A DNA stretch of 21,837 nt, taken from the NCBI GenBank assembly GCA_036279975.1, contig DASURP010000032.1, forward strand, positions 1-21,837, given 5' to 3'. Position numbers and translations under genes: made by a program. The stretch comes from 66-474 sp036279975. Its GTDB lineage: Bacteria > Pseudomonadota > Gammaproteobacteria > Xanthomonadales > Rhodanobacteraceae. Numbering within the stretch: position 1 is the first letter of the stretch; the number at the start of each line of letters is the position of its first letter. This document shows positions 7,906 to 15,604 of this stretch, one piece after another. Under the pieces are notes generated by a model. It did not search any database. It saw nothing but the letters and a program-made list of their open reading frames with translations, and was not told the origin of the DNA.

Positions 7906-8194
7906 CCGGCATTGCCGACCGCATCCTGCGGTCCGCCCTTCGGGCCATCGACCATGCCGATGTTCGCTCCGGCACCCTGCCTTCGCCGTCCTGCGCCGGC
8001 CGAAATCCGGTGTTCGGGCAGAACGGCTGGACCCGGCCTTCGGGAAGGACAAGACGGCACCATGCACCGGGCGACGGGAGATTGTTTCGGCTGGCGCCCA
8101 GGCTCGTCATTCCGGCGCAGGCCGGAATCCAGGTCGGCCGGCACGGGCGTATGTTGTGGTCGGCGGGTCGCGTGTCGCGCCCGCATGGCGACAC
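7906..8194. other. Gene-free stretch with hairpins downstream of prpC
   Basis: No convincing gene is present; open frames here lack ribosome binding sites and known motifs. Directly after prpC are two adjacent hairpins: a 7-bp stem with 3-base loop at 7917-7933 (GACCGCA/TGCGGTC) and a 4-bp stem at 7935-7945 (GCCC/GGGC). They lack a T-run, so they may protect the mRNA 3' end rather than terminate. The REP-like palindrome at 8105-8133 and the terminator at 8195-8226 are listed separately. Confidence 0.6.
8105..8133. repeat. REP-like palindrome (ATTCCGGC type)
   Basis: CGTCATTCCGGCGCAGGCCGGAATCCAGG holds an inverted repeat, ATTCCGGC / GCCGGAAT, around a 3-base centre (GCA). It matches a common intergenic element of Xanthomonadales and other proteobacteria, often mistranslated as VIPAQAGIQ. 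A degenerate second copy lies at 20671-20695. Family membership is from memory of such elements, not a search. Confidence 0.6.
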
Positions 8195-8226
8195 AAAAAA
8201 AGGCCGCGCAGCGCGCGGCCTTTTTT
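8195..8226. terminator. Bidirectional intrinsic terminator between prpC and gst
   Basis: There is a perfect 8-bp GC stem, GGCCGCGC (8202-8209) / GCGCGGCC (8213-8220), with a 3-base loop. It is preceded by seven A (8195-8201) and followed by six T (8221-8226), so it can end transcription in both directions. It sits 27 bases beyond the gst stop and about 290 bases beyond prpC, the convergent neighbour. Confidence 0.9.
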
Positions 8227-8252
8227 CGTGCAGCATGTTGTCGAGGGCGTGC

Positions 8253-8873
8253 TTATGCCGCCTTGTCAAGATGCTGTGCGCCAAGCGCCTTCTTGACCCC
8301 GGCGTCGGCGTGCATCCGCTGCTCGAACTTCTTGAGGTTGTCCAGGCCCGAAAGGTCGATCTTGACGGCGTGGGTCCAGAGCAACAGCACGAACAGGTAG
8401 GGGTCGGCGATCGAGCGGCTGCCGGCGATCCAGTCGCGCCCCGCAAGCTGCCTGTCCAGGCGCTCGAAGTAGCTGCGCAACTCCTTGCGCGCGTGCGCCC
8501 TGGTCTTTTCGATCATGGCCTCGTCTTCGAGGTACGCCGTGGAACCGAACAGCGGCTTGTAGGCGGGGTGCATGTCGGAATTGATCACCGCCAGCCAGCG
8601 GTTGACTTCCGCGCGGCCCTTGGGCGTGCCGTCACCGCCCAGTTTGGCCTGCGGGAAAGTGTCGGCGATGTAGTTCAGGATGGCCGCATTCTCGTACAGG
8701 ATCCATCCGTCGATGTCGACGATCGGGACCTTGTGGTTCGGGTTCAAGCGACGCAATTCCGGCTTGTCGAGGTCCTCCTTCTTGATCAGCTCCAGCGAAT
8801 AGGGCGCGCCGACCCATTCCAGTGCGATGTTGGTGGCGAGGGCGCAGGAACCTGGAAAACTGTACAGCTTCAT
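8253..8873 (-). CDS. Glutathione S-transferase family protein
   Basis: The protein has 206 residues. The N-terminal thioredoxin-like domain (about 1-80) has MKLYSFPGSCALAT, with Cys10 in the place of the bacterial beta-class cysteine, then NHKVPIVDIDG and the glutathione-binding ENAAILNYIAD. The C-terminal helical domain (about 88-200) has the N-cap region of GST (AGSRSIADPYLFVLL). It probably conjugates or reduces substrates with glutathione in the cytoplasm; the substrate cannot be read. The start follows AGGAGATCACG on the minus strand. It lies 101 bases downstream of fadH on the same strand and ends at the bidirectional terminator. Confidence 0.92.
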   Translation of the reverse strand: MKLYSFPGSCALATNIALEWVGAPYSLELIKKEDLDKPELRRLNPNHKVPIVDIDGWILYENAAILNYIADTFPQAKLGGDGTPKGRAEVNRWLAVINSDMHPAYKPLFGSTAYLEDEAMIEKTRAHARKELRSYFERLDRQLAGRDWIAGSRSIADPYLFVLLLWTHAVKIDLSGLDNLKKFEQRMHADAGVKKALGAQHLDKAA

Positions 8874-8974
8874 CGTGATCTCCTGGGTGTAAGACTCCCA
8901 TCAATATCGGCACGTGCGGGCGGTATATCAAGCGGCGCGGCGTGAACGCAGCGTTCGCGGCACAGAACGCATGT

Positions 8975-11014
8975 CTAAAGCGCGCTGGCGAGTTGCGTGG
9001 CTTGCCGGATCGCGCGCTTGGCGTCGAGTTCGGCGGCGACATCGGCGCCTCCGATCACGTGCACCGCGACGCCGAGCGCGATCAATTCATCGGCGAGCGT
9101 GCGGTTGGATTCCTGGCCTGCGCAGACGATCACGTTGTCCACCGCCAGGGTTTGCGGTTTGCCGTCGCTGACGATATGCAGGCCGGCGTCGTCGATCCGC
9201 GCGTAGGCGACGCCGCCCAGCATGTGTACGCCCTTGGCCTTCAGGGCGGCGCGATGCACCCAGCCGGTGGTCTTGTTGAGGCGCTTGCCGGGACGCCCGG
9301 CCGTGCGTTGCAGCAACCACACCTCGCGCGGTGACGGTTCGGTTTCGGGCCTGTCCAGCCCGCCACGTTGTCCGAGCGTGGTATCCACGCCCCATTCGCG
9401 GGCCCAGCGTGCAATGTCGGTGGCGGGTGAAGGCGCGTCCTGGGTGAGGAATTCCGCCACGTCGAAGCCGATGCCGCCGGCGCCGATGATGGCAACGCGC
9501 CTGCCAATGGGTCGAGCGCCCATCACCGCGTCGTGGTAGCCCAGCACCATCGGATGATCCTGGCCCGGGATGTGCGGATCGCGCGGAGTGACGCCGGTGG
9601 CGATGACCACGGCATCGAAGCCGCGCGCCTGCAGCATGCCTGCCTCCGCGCGCACGCCCAGCTGCATTTCGACGTGGTGTTCGGCCAAAAGGTTGCCCCA
9701 GTAGCGCATCGGCTCTGCGTACTCCTCCTTGCCGGGGATGCGGCGGGCGAGGTTGAACTGGCCGCCGATTTCGTGCGATTGCTCGTACAGCACCACCGCA
9801 TGGCCGCGTTGCGCCAACGTGGTCGCGGCCGCGAGTCCGGCGGGTCCGGCGCCGACCACCGCGAAGCGTTTTGCCTTGGGAACCGGCGCGTCCACCAACT
9901 CGGTTTCGAAGCACGCGCGCGGATTCATCAGGCACGAGGCGCGCTTGTTCTCGAACACATGGTCGAGGCAGGCCTGGTTGCAGGCGATGCAGGGGTTGAT
10001 CAGCGCGGTGCGGCCGGTGCGCGCCTTGGCCACCCATTCGGGGTCGGCCAGCAGCGGGCGCGCCATCGACACCATGTCGGCGTCGCCGCGCGCCAGCACC
10101 GCTTCGGCCACTTCCGGCATGTTGATGCGGTTGGTGGTGATGAGCGGGATGCCCACCGATTCCTTCATCCGGCGCGTGACCCAGGTGAACGCCGCGCGCG
10201 GGACGCTTGTCACGATGGTCGGGATGCGCGCCTCGTGCCAGCCAATGCCGGTGTTGATCAGCGTGGCGCCCGCGGCTTCGACCTGTTTCGCGAGCGCAAC
10301 GATTTCGTCCCAGGCCTGCGCGCGATCCACCAGGTCCAGCATCGAGAGGCGGTAGATGACGATGAAATCGCGGCCGACGGCTTCGCGCGTGCGGCGCACG
10401 ATCTCGACGGGAAAGCGCATGCGGGCCTCGGCCGAACCACCCCAGCGGTCGGTGCGCTGGTTGGAACGTTCGGCGAGGAACTCGTTGATGAGGTAGCCCT
10501 CCGAGCCCATCACCTCGACGCCGTCATAGTCGGCGTCCTGGGCGAGCTTGGCGCAGCGCGCGAAGGCGCGGATGGTGCGCTCGATGCCGCGCTCGCCCAG
10601 CGCGCGCGGCGTGAACGGCGTGATCGGCGACTTGAGCGCCGACGGCGCGACCGAAAAGGGGTGATAGCCATAGCGGCCGGCGTGCAGGATTTGCAGGCAG
10701 ATGCGCCCGCCTGCTGCGTGCACGGCGCCGGTGATGCGCCGGTGCGGCGCGACCTGCCAGGGTGAGGACAGGCGGCTCGAGAACGGCTTCAGCCAGCCCT
10801 GGATGTTCGGCGAGAAACCCCCGGTGACCATGAGCCCCACGCCGCCGCGCGCGCGCGCGGCGAAGTATTCGGCCAGTTTGCCGAAATCGCGCGCGCGGTC
10901 CTCGAGGCCGGTGTGCATCGAGCCCATGAGCACGCGGTTGGGCAGGGTGCAGAAGCCCAGGTCGAGCGGCGCAAGCAGGTGCGGATAAGGGGCGGTGGTG
11001 TCGGGCGCGGCCAT
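8975..11014 (-). CDS. fadH: 2,4-dienoyl-CoA reductase (NADPH), FAD/FMN/4Fe-4S enzyme
   Basis: The protein has 679 residues (E. coli FadH 672). It reduces 2,4-dienoyl-CoA esters so that polyunsaturated fatty acids can complete beta-oxidation. The N-terminal Old Yellow Enzyme barrel (about 10-340) has FCTLPNRVLMGSMHTGLE, active-site Tyr174 in SEGYLINEF and His260 in NTGIGWHEARIP. Four cysteines for the 4Fe-4S cluster are at 342, 345, 349 and 361. The FAD site is VVGAGPAGLAAA (386-397) and the NADPH site IIGAGGIGFD (509-518). Spacing matches E. coli with an 8-residue shift. The chosen start (11014) best fits the family; an in-frame ATG at 11026 is possible. No regulator lies nearby. Confidence 0.95.
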   Translation of the reverse strand: MAAPDTTAPYPHLLAPLDLGFCTLPNRVLMGSMHTGLEDRARDFGKLAEYFAARARGGVGLMVTGGFSPNIQGWLKPFSSRLSSPWQVAPHRRITGAVHAAGGRICLQILHAGRYGYHPFSVAPSALKSPITPFTPRALGERGIERTIRAFARCAKLAQDADYDGVEVMGSEGYLINEFLAERSNQRTDRWGGSAEARMRFPVEIVRRTREAVGRDFIVIYRLSMLDLVDRAQAWDEIVALAKQVEAAGATLINTGIGWHEARIPTIVTSVPRAAFTWVTRRMKESVGIPLITTNRINMPEVAEAVLARGDADMVSMARPLLADPEWVAKARTGRTALINPCIACNQACLDHVFENKRASCLMNPRACFETELVDAPVPKAKRFAVVGAGPAGLAAATTLAQRGHAVVLYEQSHEIGGQFNLARRIPGKEEYAEPMRYWGNLLAEHHVEMQLGVRAEAGMLQARGFDAVVIATGVTPRDPHIPGQDHPMVLGYHDAVMGARPIGRRVAIIGAGGIGFDVAEFLTQDAPSPATDIARWAREWGVDTTLGQRGGLDRPETEPSPREVWLLQRTAGRPGKRLNKTTGWVHRAALKAKGVHMLGGVAYARIDDAGLHIVSDGKPQTLAVDNVIVCAGQESNRTLADELIALGVAVHVIGGADVAAELDAKRAIRQATQLASAL

Positions 11015-11029
11015 TCCGGCGAGCATGCC

Positions 11030-11058
11030 GTGACCGTGGCGTGCCGGCAAGCTATGCT
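11030..11058 (+). promoter_or_regulatory. Candidate sigma-70 promoter for the S9 peptidase gene
   Basis: GTGACC (11030-11035) and TATGCT (11053-11058) are separated by 17 bases, each a 4/6 match to the -35 and -10 consensus. The site lies in the 90-base gap between divergent fadH and the peptidase gene. Start of transcription would fall about 40 bases before the ATG at 11105. Confidence 0.35.
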
Positions 11059-11104
11059 GCGGCGGTCGCGTCCGTCATGACGCAGGTTGCAAAGGGGCAA
11101 CGCC

Positions 11105-13087
11105 ATGAATCATGTACGCGGGTGGTGGCTGGCCGTGCTCGTCCTGCTGCTGGTGGGCGCTCCGCTGGCAGCGCAGGCGGCGTCGCCATTCCAGTTGGAC
11201 GACCTGCAGAAAGTGGTGAGGCTTTCGGATCCGCAGCTTTCGCCCGACGGCAAATCGGTTGCGCTCGTGGTGAGCACCCCGATCTGGAAGACCGACAAGC
11301 ACGCGACCGAAATCGACGTGGTCGACGTGGCCAGCGGCGCGAAGCGCGCATTGACGCACGACCGCGAGGACGTGTCCTCGCCGCGCTGGTCTCCGGATGG
11401 CACCCGCCTCGCGTTCCTCGCGAAAGACGCCAAGACCAAGCAAAACCAGATCTACGTGCTGCCGCTGGCCGGCGGCGACGCCCGCCTCGTCACCGCTGCA
11501 AAGCAAGGCGTGGACGAGTTCACCTGGAGCCCGGACAGCGCACGCATCGCCTACATCAGCCAGGATCCGCCGGTCAACGAGAAGGCGATCAAGGCGCACA
11601 ACAAGGTGTTCCAGGTCACTGACGGCAACTTCCTGCTGCGCAAGGCGCTCGCGTCGTGGCACCTGTGGGTGGTGGCGGCGGACGGCGGCACGCCGACGCG
11701 GCTCACCGAAGGCGGGTATTCGCTGCAGACCGACCAGGAGGGCGCGACGCCGCTGGTGTGGAGCCGCGACGGCAAGTCCATCGTGTTCACCAAGTTCCCG
11801 AGTCCGTACTGGGGTCCATCGTTCCGCTCGGTGATCGCCGAGGTGGCCGCGGATGGCAAGGGCAAGCCCGCGGTGCTGGTCGACGCGCAGGGCGCCAGCG
11901 GGTTCGCGTACGCAGCCGGCGGCAAGACGTTCGCTTTTTCGCGCGTACGCAACGGCGACCAGAACAACGGCAACGCGGTGTACGTGGGCGGCGATGGCGC
12001 CACGCGCGACGCCACTGTCGCGCTGGCACGCAATTTCAATGCGTTCGCCTGGTTGCCCGGGGGCAGGGCGCTGTTGCTGCAGGGTGACCTGGGAACCCGA
12101 TCCGTGTTGTGGGCGCAGCCGTGGTCGGGCGCGGCGCGCCGGCTCGATCTTGGCGCGGTGCAACCGGGTGGCGACTTGAGCGTGGCCAGGAACGGCGAGG
12201 TCGCGTTCATCGGCGAGACGGCCACGCACCCGGGCGAACTGTACGTGCTGGCCTCGGTGGATGCGAAACCGCGCCGGCTGACCGACGTCAACGGGTTCGT
12301 GGACCAGCTCGACCTGGGCCGCACCGAATCGGTGCACTGGCAGCTGGATGGCTTCGACGAGGATGGCGTGCTGACGTATCCGGTGGGCTACCGCAAGGGC
12401 AAAAATTATCCATTGGTGCTGGTGATCCACGGCGGGCCGGAGGGCGCGTCCGGCGAGCGTTTCTCGCCGTTGCCGCAGTTGCTGTCGGCCGCGGGCTTCC
12501 TGGTGTTCCAGCCCAACTATCGCGGCAGCATCAACCTTGGCGATGCCTACCAGCATGCGATCTATCGCGACACCGGCGATGGCCCGGGCCGCGACGTGAT
12601 GGCCGGGTTGGCGGCGGTCGAGGAACTGGGCATCGTCGATACCGCCCGCATCGGCGTTTCAGGCTGGTCCTACGGCGGTTACATGACCACCTGGCTGACC
12701 GGGCACCACGACAACTGGAAGGCGGCCGTGTCCGGCGCCGCGTTGACCGACTGGGTGATGGACTACACGGTCGCCTACTACCAGATGGGCGACGTGTATT
12801 TCTTCGGTTCGACGCCGTGGACGGACGCGGGCTGGGACATCTGGCGCCAGCAATCACCGATTACCTACGTGCGCAACGTCAAGGCGCCCACCCTGATCAT
12901 GGGCGATGTCGGCGATCCCAACGTGCCGCTGGTCAACAGCTACGAGTGGTACCACGGCCTGCGCGACAACGGCGTCACCGTCGAGTTCTGGGCCTACCCG
13001 GCCGACACGCATTTCCCGGGCGACATCGTGCAGCAGACGGACGTGTACCGGCGCTGGGTGGACTGGATGAAGCAGTACCTCGAGTAA
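11105..13087 (+). CDS. Secreted S9-family prolyl oligopeptidase-like serine peptidase
   Basis: The protein has 660 residues. The ATG at 11105 follows AAAGGGGCAACGCC and opens a signal peptide (VRGWWLAVLVLLLVGAPLAA, cut near AQA-A), so it acts in the periplasm or outside. WD40/PD40-like propeller repeats fill about 35-400 (LSPDGKSVAL, WSPDGTRLAF, WSPDSARIAY, WSRDGKSIVF). The alpha/beta hydrolase domain (about 415-660) has IHGGPEG, nucleophile GWSYGGYM (Ser522), Asp604 in GDVGDPNVP and His636 in ADTHFPG, a full catalytic triad. It is of the dipeptidyl-peptidase/acylaminoacyl-peptidase type; exact specificity (X-Pro dipeptides or others) cannot be told from sequence. It probably degrades peptides for nutrition. 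Confidence 0.93.
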   Translation: MNHVRGWWLAVLVLLLVGAPLAAQAASPFQLDDLQKVVRLSDPQLSPDGKSVALVVSTPIWKTDKHATEIDVVDVASGAKRALTHDREDVSSPRWSPDGTRLAFLAKDAKTKQNQIYVLPLAGGDARLVTAAKQGVDEFTWSPDSARIAYISQDPPVNEKAIKAHNKVFQVTDGNFLLRKALASWHLWVVAADGGTPTRLTEGGYSLQTDQEGATPLVWSRDGKSIVFTKFPSPYWGPSFRSVIAEVAADGKGKPAVLVDAQGASGFAYAAGGKTFAFSRVRNGDQNNGNAVYVGGDGATRDATVALARNFNAFAWLPGGRALLLQGDLGTRSVLWAQPWSGAARRLDLGAVQPGGDLSVARNGEVAFIGETATHPGELYVLASVDAKPRRLTDVNGFVDQLDLGRTESVHWQLDGFDEDGVLTYPVGYRKGKNYPLVLVIHGGPEGASGERFSPLPQLLSAAGFLVFQPNYRGSINLGDAYQHAIYRDTGDGPGRDVMAGLAAVEELGIVDTARIGVSGWSYGGYMTTWLTGHHDNWKAAVSGAALTDWVMDYTVAYYQMGDVYFFGSTPWTDAGWDIWRQQSPITYVRNVKAPTLIMGDVGDPNVPLVNSYEWYHGLRDNGVTVEFWAYPADTHFPGDIVQQTDVYRRWVDWMKQYLE

Positions 13088-13159
13088 CGAAGGGCTGCGG
13101 CCCGGCGCAGTTTCGGGCATCATGCCCTCCGACCGATCGCACGCAGGGGTGGTGCCGGC

Positions 13160-14011
13160 ATGGGCAAGTTCGCACGTACCTGGCAATTGATGGGCGCGTC
13201 CTGGCGAATGTTGCTGCAGGACAAGCGCCTGATCGTGTTTCCGCTGGTTTCCGGCGCCGCGCTGGCGATCCTGATTGCGCTGTTCGCCGTGCCGATGTTC
13301 GTCGGACTGGCCGGGCAGCCCGGACCCGCCGGACCGGTGCATCTTTCAGCGCAGATGTATTTGGCGATGTTCGTGTTCTACTTCCTCGCTTATTTCGTGA
13401 TCATCTTCTTCAACTCGGCCCTGATCGCCTGCGTGTTGAAGCAGATCGACGGCGAACAACCGACGCTGGGCTACGGGCTGGCGTTCGCCTGGCAGCGCCT
13501 GCCGCAGATCCTGGGCTGGACGCTGCTGGCCAGCACCGTCGGCGTGCTGCTGCGCATGCTCGAGGAGAAGGTCGGGTTCGTCGGCCGCATCGTGGTGGGC
13601 CTGCTGGGGATGGCCTGGGCGGTGACCTCGTTCCTGGTGGTGCCGGTGCTGGTGGCCGAGGGCAGCGGGCCGATCGAATCCTACAAACGCTCGGTGGAGA
13701 TGTTGAAGCGCAGCTGGGGCGAGCAGATCATCGGCAACGTGAGTTTCGGGCTGATCTTCGCGCTGTTCGGCATCGTGCCGGCCATGATCATTTTCTTCCT
13801 GGCCCTGCATGCCGGCGCCGCCGTGTTGATCGCGGTCGGGGCGATCCTGATCGCCTGGCTCGTCGCGTTGGGGCTGGTGCAGTCAACCCTGCAGACGATC
13901 TACCAGGTTGCGATCTACCTGTACGCGGCGAATGGCGAGGCGCCCCGGGGCTTCGACAGCCAACTGGTTGCCGGGTCGTTCCGTGAAAAACAGCCCAGGA
14001 GCTGGTTTTGA
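13160..14011 (+). CDS. Six-span integral membrane protein (DUF6159-like)
   Basis: The protein has 283 residues. It starts with FARTWQLMGASWRMLLQDKR, an amphipathic segment, then about six membrane helices (roughly 24-51, 67-93, 116-133, 142-165, 192-216 and 219-245). LVVPVLVAEGSGPIESYKRS followed by LKRSWGEQIIGNVSFGL is characteristic of a widespread uncharacterised membrane family that I associate with DUF6159. No transport or catalytic motif is seen. It lies 72 bases after the peptidase and 28 bases before the DUF924 gene, perhaps sharing a transcript. The C-terminus is short and basic. Confidence 0.82.
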   Translation: MGKFARTWQLMGASWRMLLQDKRLIVFPLVSGAALAILIALFAVPMFVGLAGQPGPAGPVHLSAQMYLAMFVFYFLAYFVIIFFNSALIACVLKQIDGEQPTLGYGLAFAWQRLPQILGWTLLASTVGVLLRMLEEKVGFVGRIVVGLLGMAWAVTSFLVVPVLVAEGSGPIESYKRSVEMLKRSWGEQIIGNVSFGLIFALFGIVPAMIIFFLALHAGAAVLIAVGAILIAWLVALGLVQSTLQTIYQVAIYLYAANGEAPRGFDSQLVAGSFREKQPRSWF

Positions 14012-14039
14012 ACGGCCGCCCTGGTCCGGCAACCCGGCG

Positions 14040-14588
14040 ATGGCAAGCGTGAATCCACAAGACATCCTGCATTTCTGGTTCGAGGAGGCGACCCCGGAGC
14101 AGCATTTCAACAAGGATGCCGCGTTCGACGCGGCGATCCGCGAGCGTTTCGGACCGGTCCACGGTGCGGCGCTGCATGGCGAGTTGGCGGCGTGGCGCGA
14201 TACGCCCGGCGGCAGGCTGGCCGAGATCATCGTGCTCGACCAGTTCTCGCGGAACCTGTTCCGTGACGATGCGCGGGCGTTCGCCGGCGACGGCATGGCG
14301 CTGGTGCTGGCGCAGGAGGCCGTTCGCGCCGGTGCCGACCGCGACATGCCGGCCGCGTGGCGCGCGTTCCTGTACATGCCGTTCATGCATTCGGAATCGC
14401 GTGTGATCCACATCGAGGCGGAGCGGCTGTTCCGGCACCCCGGCCTCGAACGCAATTACGACTTCGAGTTGAAGCACAAGGCGATCATCGACCGCTTCGG
14501 CCGCTATCCGCACCGCAATGCAGCGCTGGGCCGCGCGTCCACGCCCGCGGAGCTCGAGTTCCTGGATCAACCCGGTTCGTCGTTCTGA
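14040..14588 (+). CDS. DUF924 family protein
   Basis: The protein has 182 residues. It carries the family blocks: ILHFWFEEA (9-17), the LDQFSRNLFR helix (66-75), FLYMPFMHSES (110-120) and the C-terminal DRFGRYPHRNAALGRASTPA (151-170) ahead of EFLDQPG. This is an all-helical, TPR-like cytoplasmic family of unknown biochemical function. The start at 14040 has a poor ribosome binding site; GTG at 14049 is an alternative and would lose three residues. The 3' end overlaps the convergent terC gene by 22 bases. Confidence 0.88.
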   Translation: MASVNPQDILHFWFEEATPEQHFNKDAAFDAAIRERFGPVHGAALHGELAAWRDTPGGRLAEIIVLDQFSRNLFRDDARAFAGDGMALVLAQEAVRAGADRDMPAAWRAFLYMPFMHSESRVIHIEAERLFRHPGLERNYDFELKHKAIIDRFGRYPHRNAALGRASTPAELEFLDQPGSSF

Positions 14589-15325
14589 CAGCCCCGCGAC
14601 GGCGCGGCCTCGTTGAGCCGGGCCAGGTGCTGGCGCTCCCGCATCCACCAGCCAAGGCCGGTGACCCCGATCACCAACGCGGCGTCCACCGCGTAGCGGA
14701 GTGGGTCGTGGGCATCGAACCAGGCCTTCAGCAGGCCATCGCGCGTGATCATCCGGGCCGCGGTCCAGGCGATCGCCGCGGCGCCGATGTAAATGATCAC
14801 CGGATAACGCTCGATCAGTCTCAGCAACATGGTGGAGCCCCAGACCACCAGTGGCACGCTGATCAACAGGCCCAGCACCACGAGCCCAAGATGGCCACCC
14901 GAGGCACCGGCGATGCCCAGCACGTTGTCCAGGCCCATCAACGCATCGGCCAGCATGATCGTGCCGATCGCGCTCCAGAAATCGTTGGCGCGGCGCAGGG
15001 GGTGGCGGGGGGCGTGGCCCGGGTCGTCCTGCCGCAGCAACTTGATCGCAATGGGCAGCAGCACCAGGCCACCGACCAGCATCAGGCCCGGGATCCTGAG
15101 CAGCCAGATCACGCCCGCCGTCATCGCGACCCGCACCACGATCGCGCCGGCCGTGCCCCAGAAGATCGCGCGGAATTGGTGGCGCTTGGACAGGTTGCGA
15201 GCCGCCAGCGCGATCATGATCGCGTTGTCGCCGGCCAGTACCAGGTCGATCACGATGATCGAAGCCAGCCCGCTCCAGAACACCATGTCGAACGGGTTGT
15301 GGAAGACGGCTTCGATGGGGGGCAT
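14567..15325 (-). CDS. TerC-family integral membrane protein, probable Mn2+ exporter
   Basis: The protein has 252 residues and about seven membrane helices. The acidic membrane motif occurs twice, LAGDNAIMIAL (30-40) and MGLDNVLGIAG (130-140), as in YjbE/YkoY-type TerC proteins. The start is ATG at 15325 with CCGGAG upstream; frames open further upstream but run into the riboswitch. TerC relatives such as Alx and B. subtilis MeeF/MeeY are implicated in Mn2+ export and metal supply to secreted enzymes. The yybP-ykoY element upstream makes a manganese role likely here. Tellurium resistance, implied by the family name, has no support in the context. Confidence 0.92.
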   Translation of the reverse strand: MPPIEAVFHNPFDMVFWSGLASIIVIDLVLAGDNAIMIALAARNLSKRHQFRAIFWGTAGAIVVRVAMTAGVIWLLRIPGLMLVGGLVLLPIAIKLLRQDDPGHAPRHPLRRANDFWSAIGTIMLADALMGLDNVLGIAGASGGHLGLVVLGLLISVPLVVWGSTMLLRLIERYPVIIYIGAAAIAWTAARMITRDGLLKAWFDAHDPLRYAVDAALVIGVTGLGWWMRERQHLARLNEAAPSRGCQNDEPG

Positions 15326-15385
15326 GCGGTACTCCGGCGCGGGCAACGATCGAACCACCCGCTCCGCGGTTACGGCACGGGATAT

Positions 15386-15502
15386 CGAAAGTCTCGCGCG
15401 CGGTGCTGGGAACCGCCGTGGCGACCGGGACGTGGGTGCGTCCGTGCTGACGATCGCCACACGGGCCCGGCTCGGGAACGGGCCCGGTGCTACTCCCTTT
15501 CG
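15386..15502 (-). ncRNA. yybP-ykoY Mn2+-sensing riboswitch aptamer
   Basis: Read on the minus strand, P1 pairs CGAAAG (15497-15502) with CTTTCG (15386-15391). Directly inside lie the conserved GGAGTAGC (15489-15496) and GCGAGA before CTTTCG. A hairpin (15462-15486) has an 8-bp stem of the self-complementary CGGGCCCG. The next arm has outer stem GTGGCGA/TCGCCAC (15454-15460 with 15418-15424), the conserved GTCAGCACGGAC loop region (15440-15451), and inner stem GGACG/CGTCC (15428-15443). A last hairpin, GCGGT/ACCGC, spans 15400-15416. Conserved motifs and all helices fit the known Mn2+ aptamer. It lies 60 bases before the terC start. Confidence 0.88.
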
Positions 15503-15515
15503 GGACAACCTCGGA

Positions 15516-15545
15516 ATTGTCGGTCCGCCACGCAGCGATCGTCAA
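15516..15545 (-). promoter_or_regulatory. Promoter for the riboswitch-terC transcript
   Basis: On the minus strand, TTGACG (15540-15545, 5/6 to the -35 consensus) and GACAAT (15516-15521, 4/6 to the -10) are separated by 18 bases. The expected transcription start near 15509 lies only a few bases before the riboswitch P1 helix, just where an aptamer leader should begin. Confidence 0.6.
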
Positions 15546-15604
15546 GCCTGCCGGGCCTCTGGCAAAATAACCGGCCGCTTTGCCCGCCACGACAGGAAAC
15601 GCCC

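Noticed and set aside
7917..7945. Hairpins after prpC considered as an intrinsic terminator
   Set aside because: There is no T-run downstream; the terminator at 8195-8226 fits far better.
7620..8945. 441-codon plus-strand frame running from inside prpC through the intergenic region and across gst
   Set aside because: It spans a strong terminator and the VIPAQAGIQ repeat artefact and is antisense to a clear GST.
9533..10765. 410-codon plus-strand open frame opposite fadH
   Set aside because: It is antisense to a gene with every FadH active-site motif; the translation is low-complexity Arg/Ala/His-rich without known motifs, as expected for an antisense frame in high-GC DNA.
11075..12556. 493-codon minus-strand open frame opposite the S9 peptidase
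   Set aside because: It lies antisense to a gene with signal peptide, propeller repeats and catalytic triad; composition is typical of a shadow frame.
14567..15325. terC considered as a tellurite-resistance gene
   Set aside because: No other ter genes are present and the Mn2+ riboswitch points to manganese instead.
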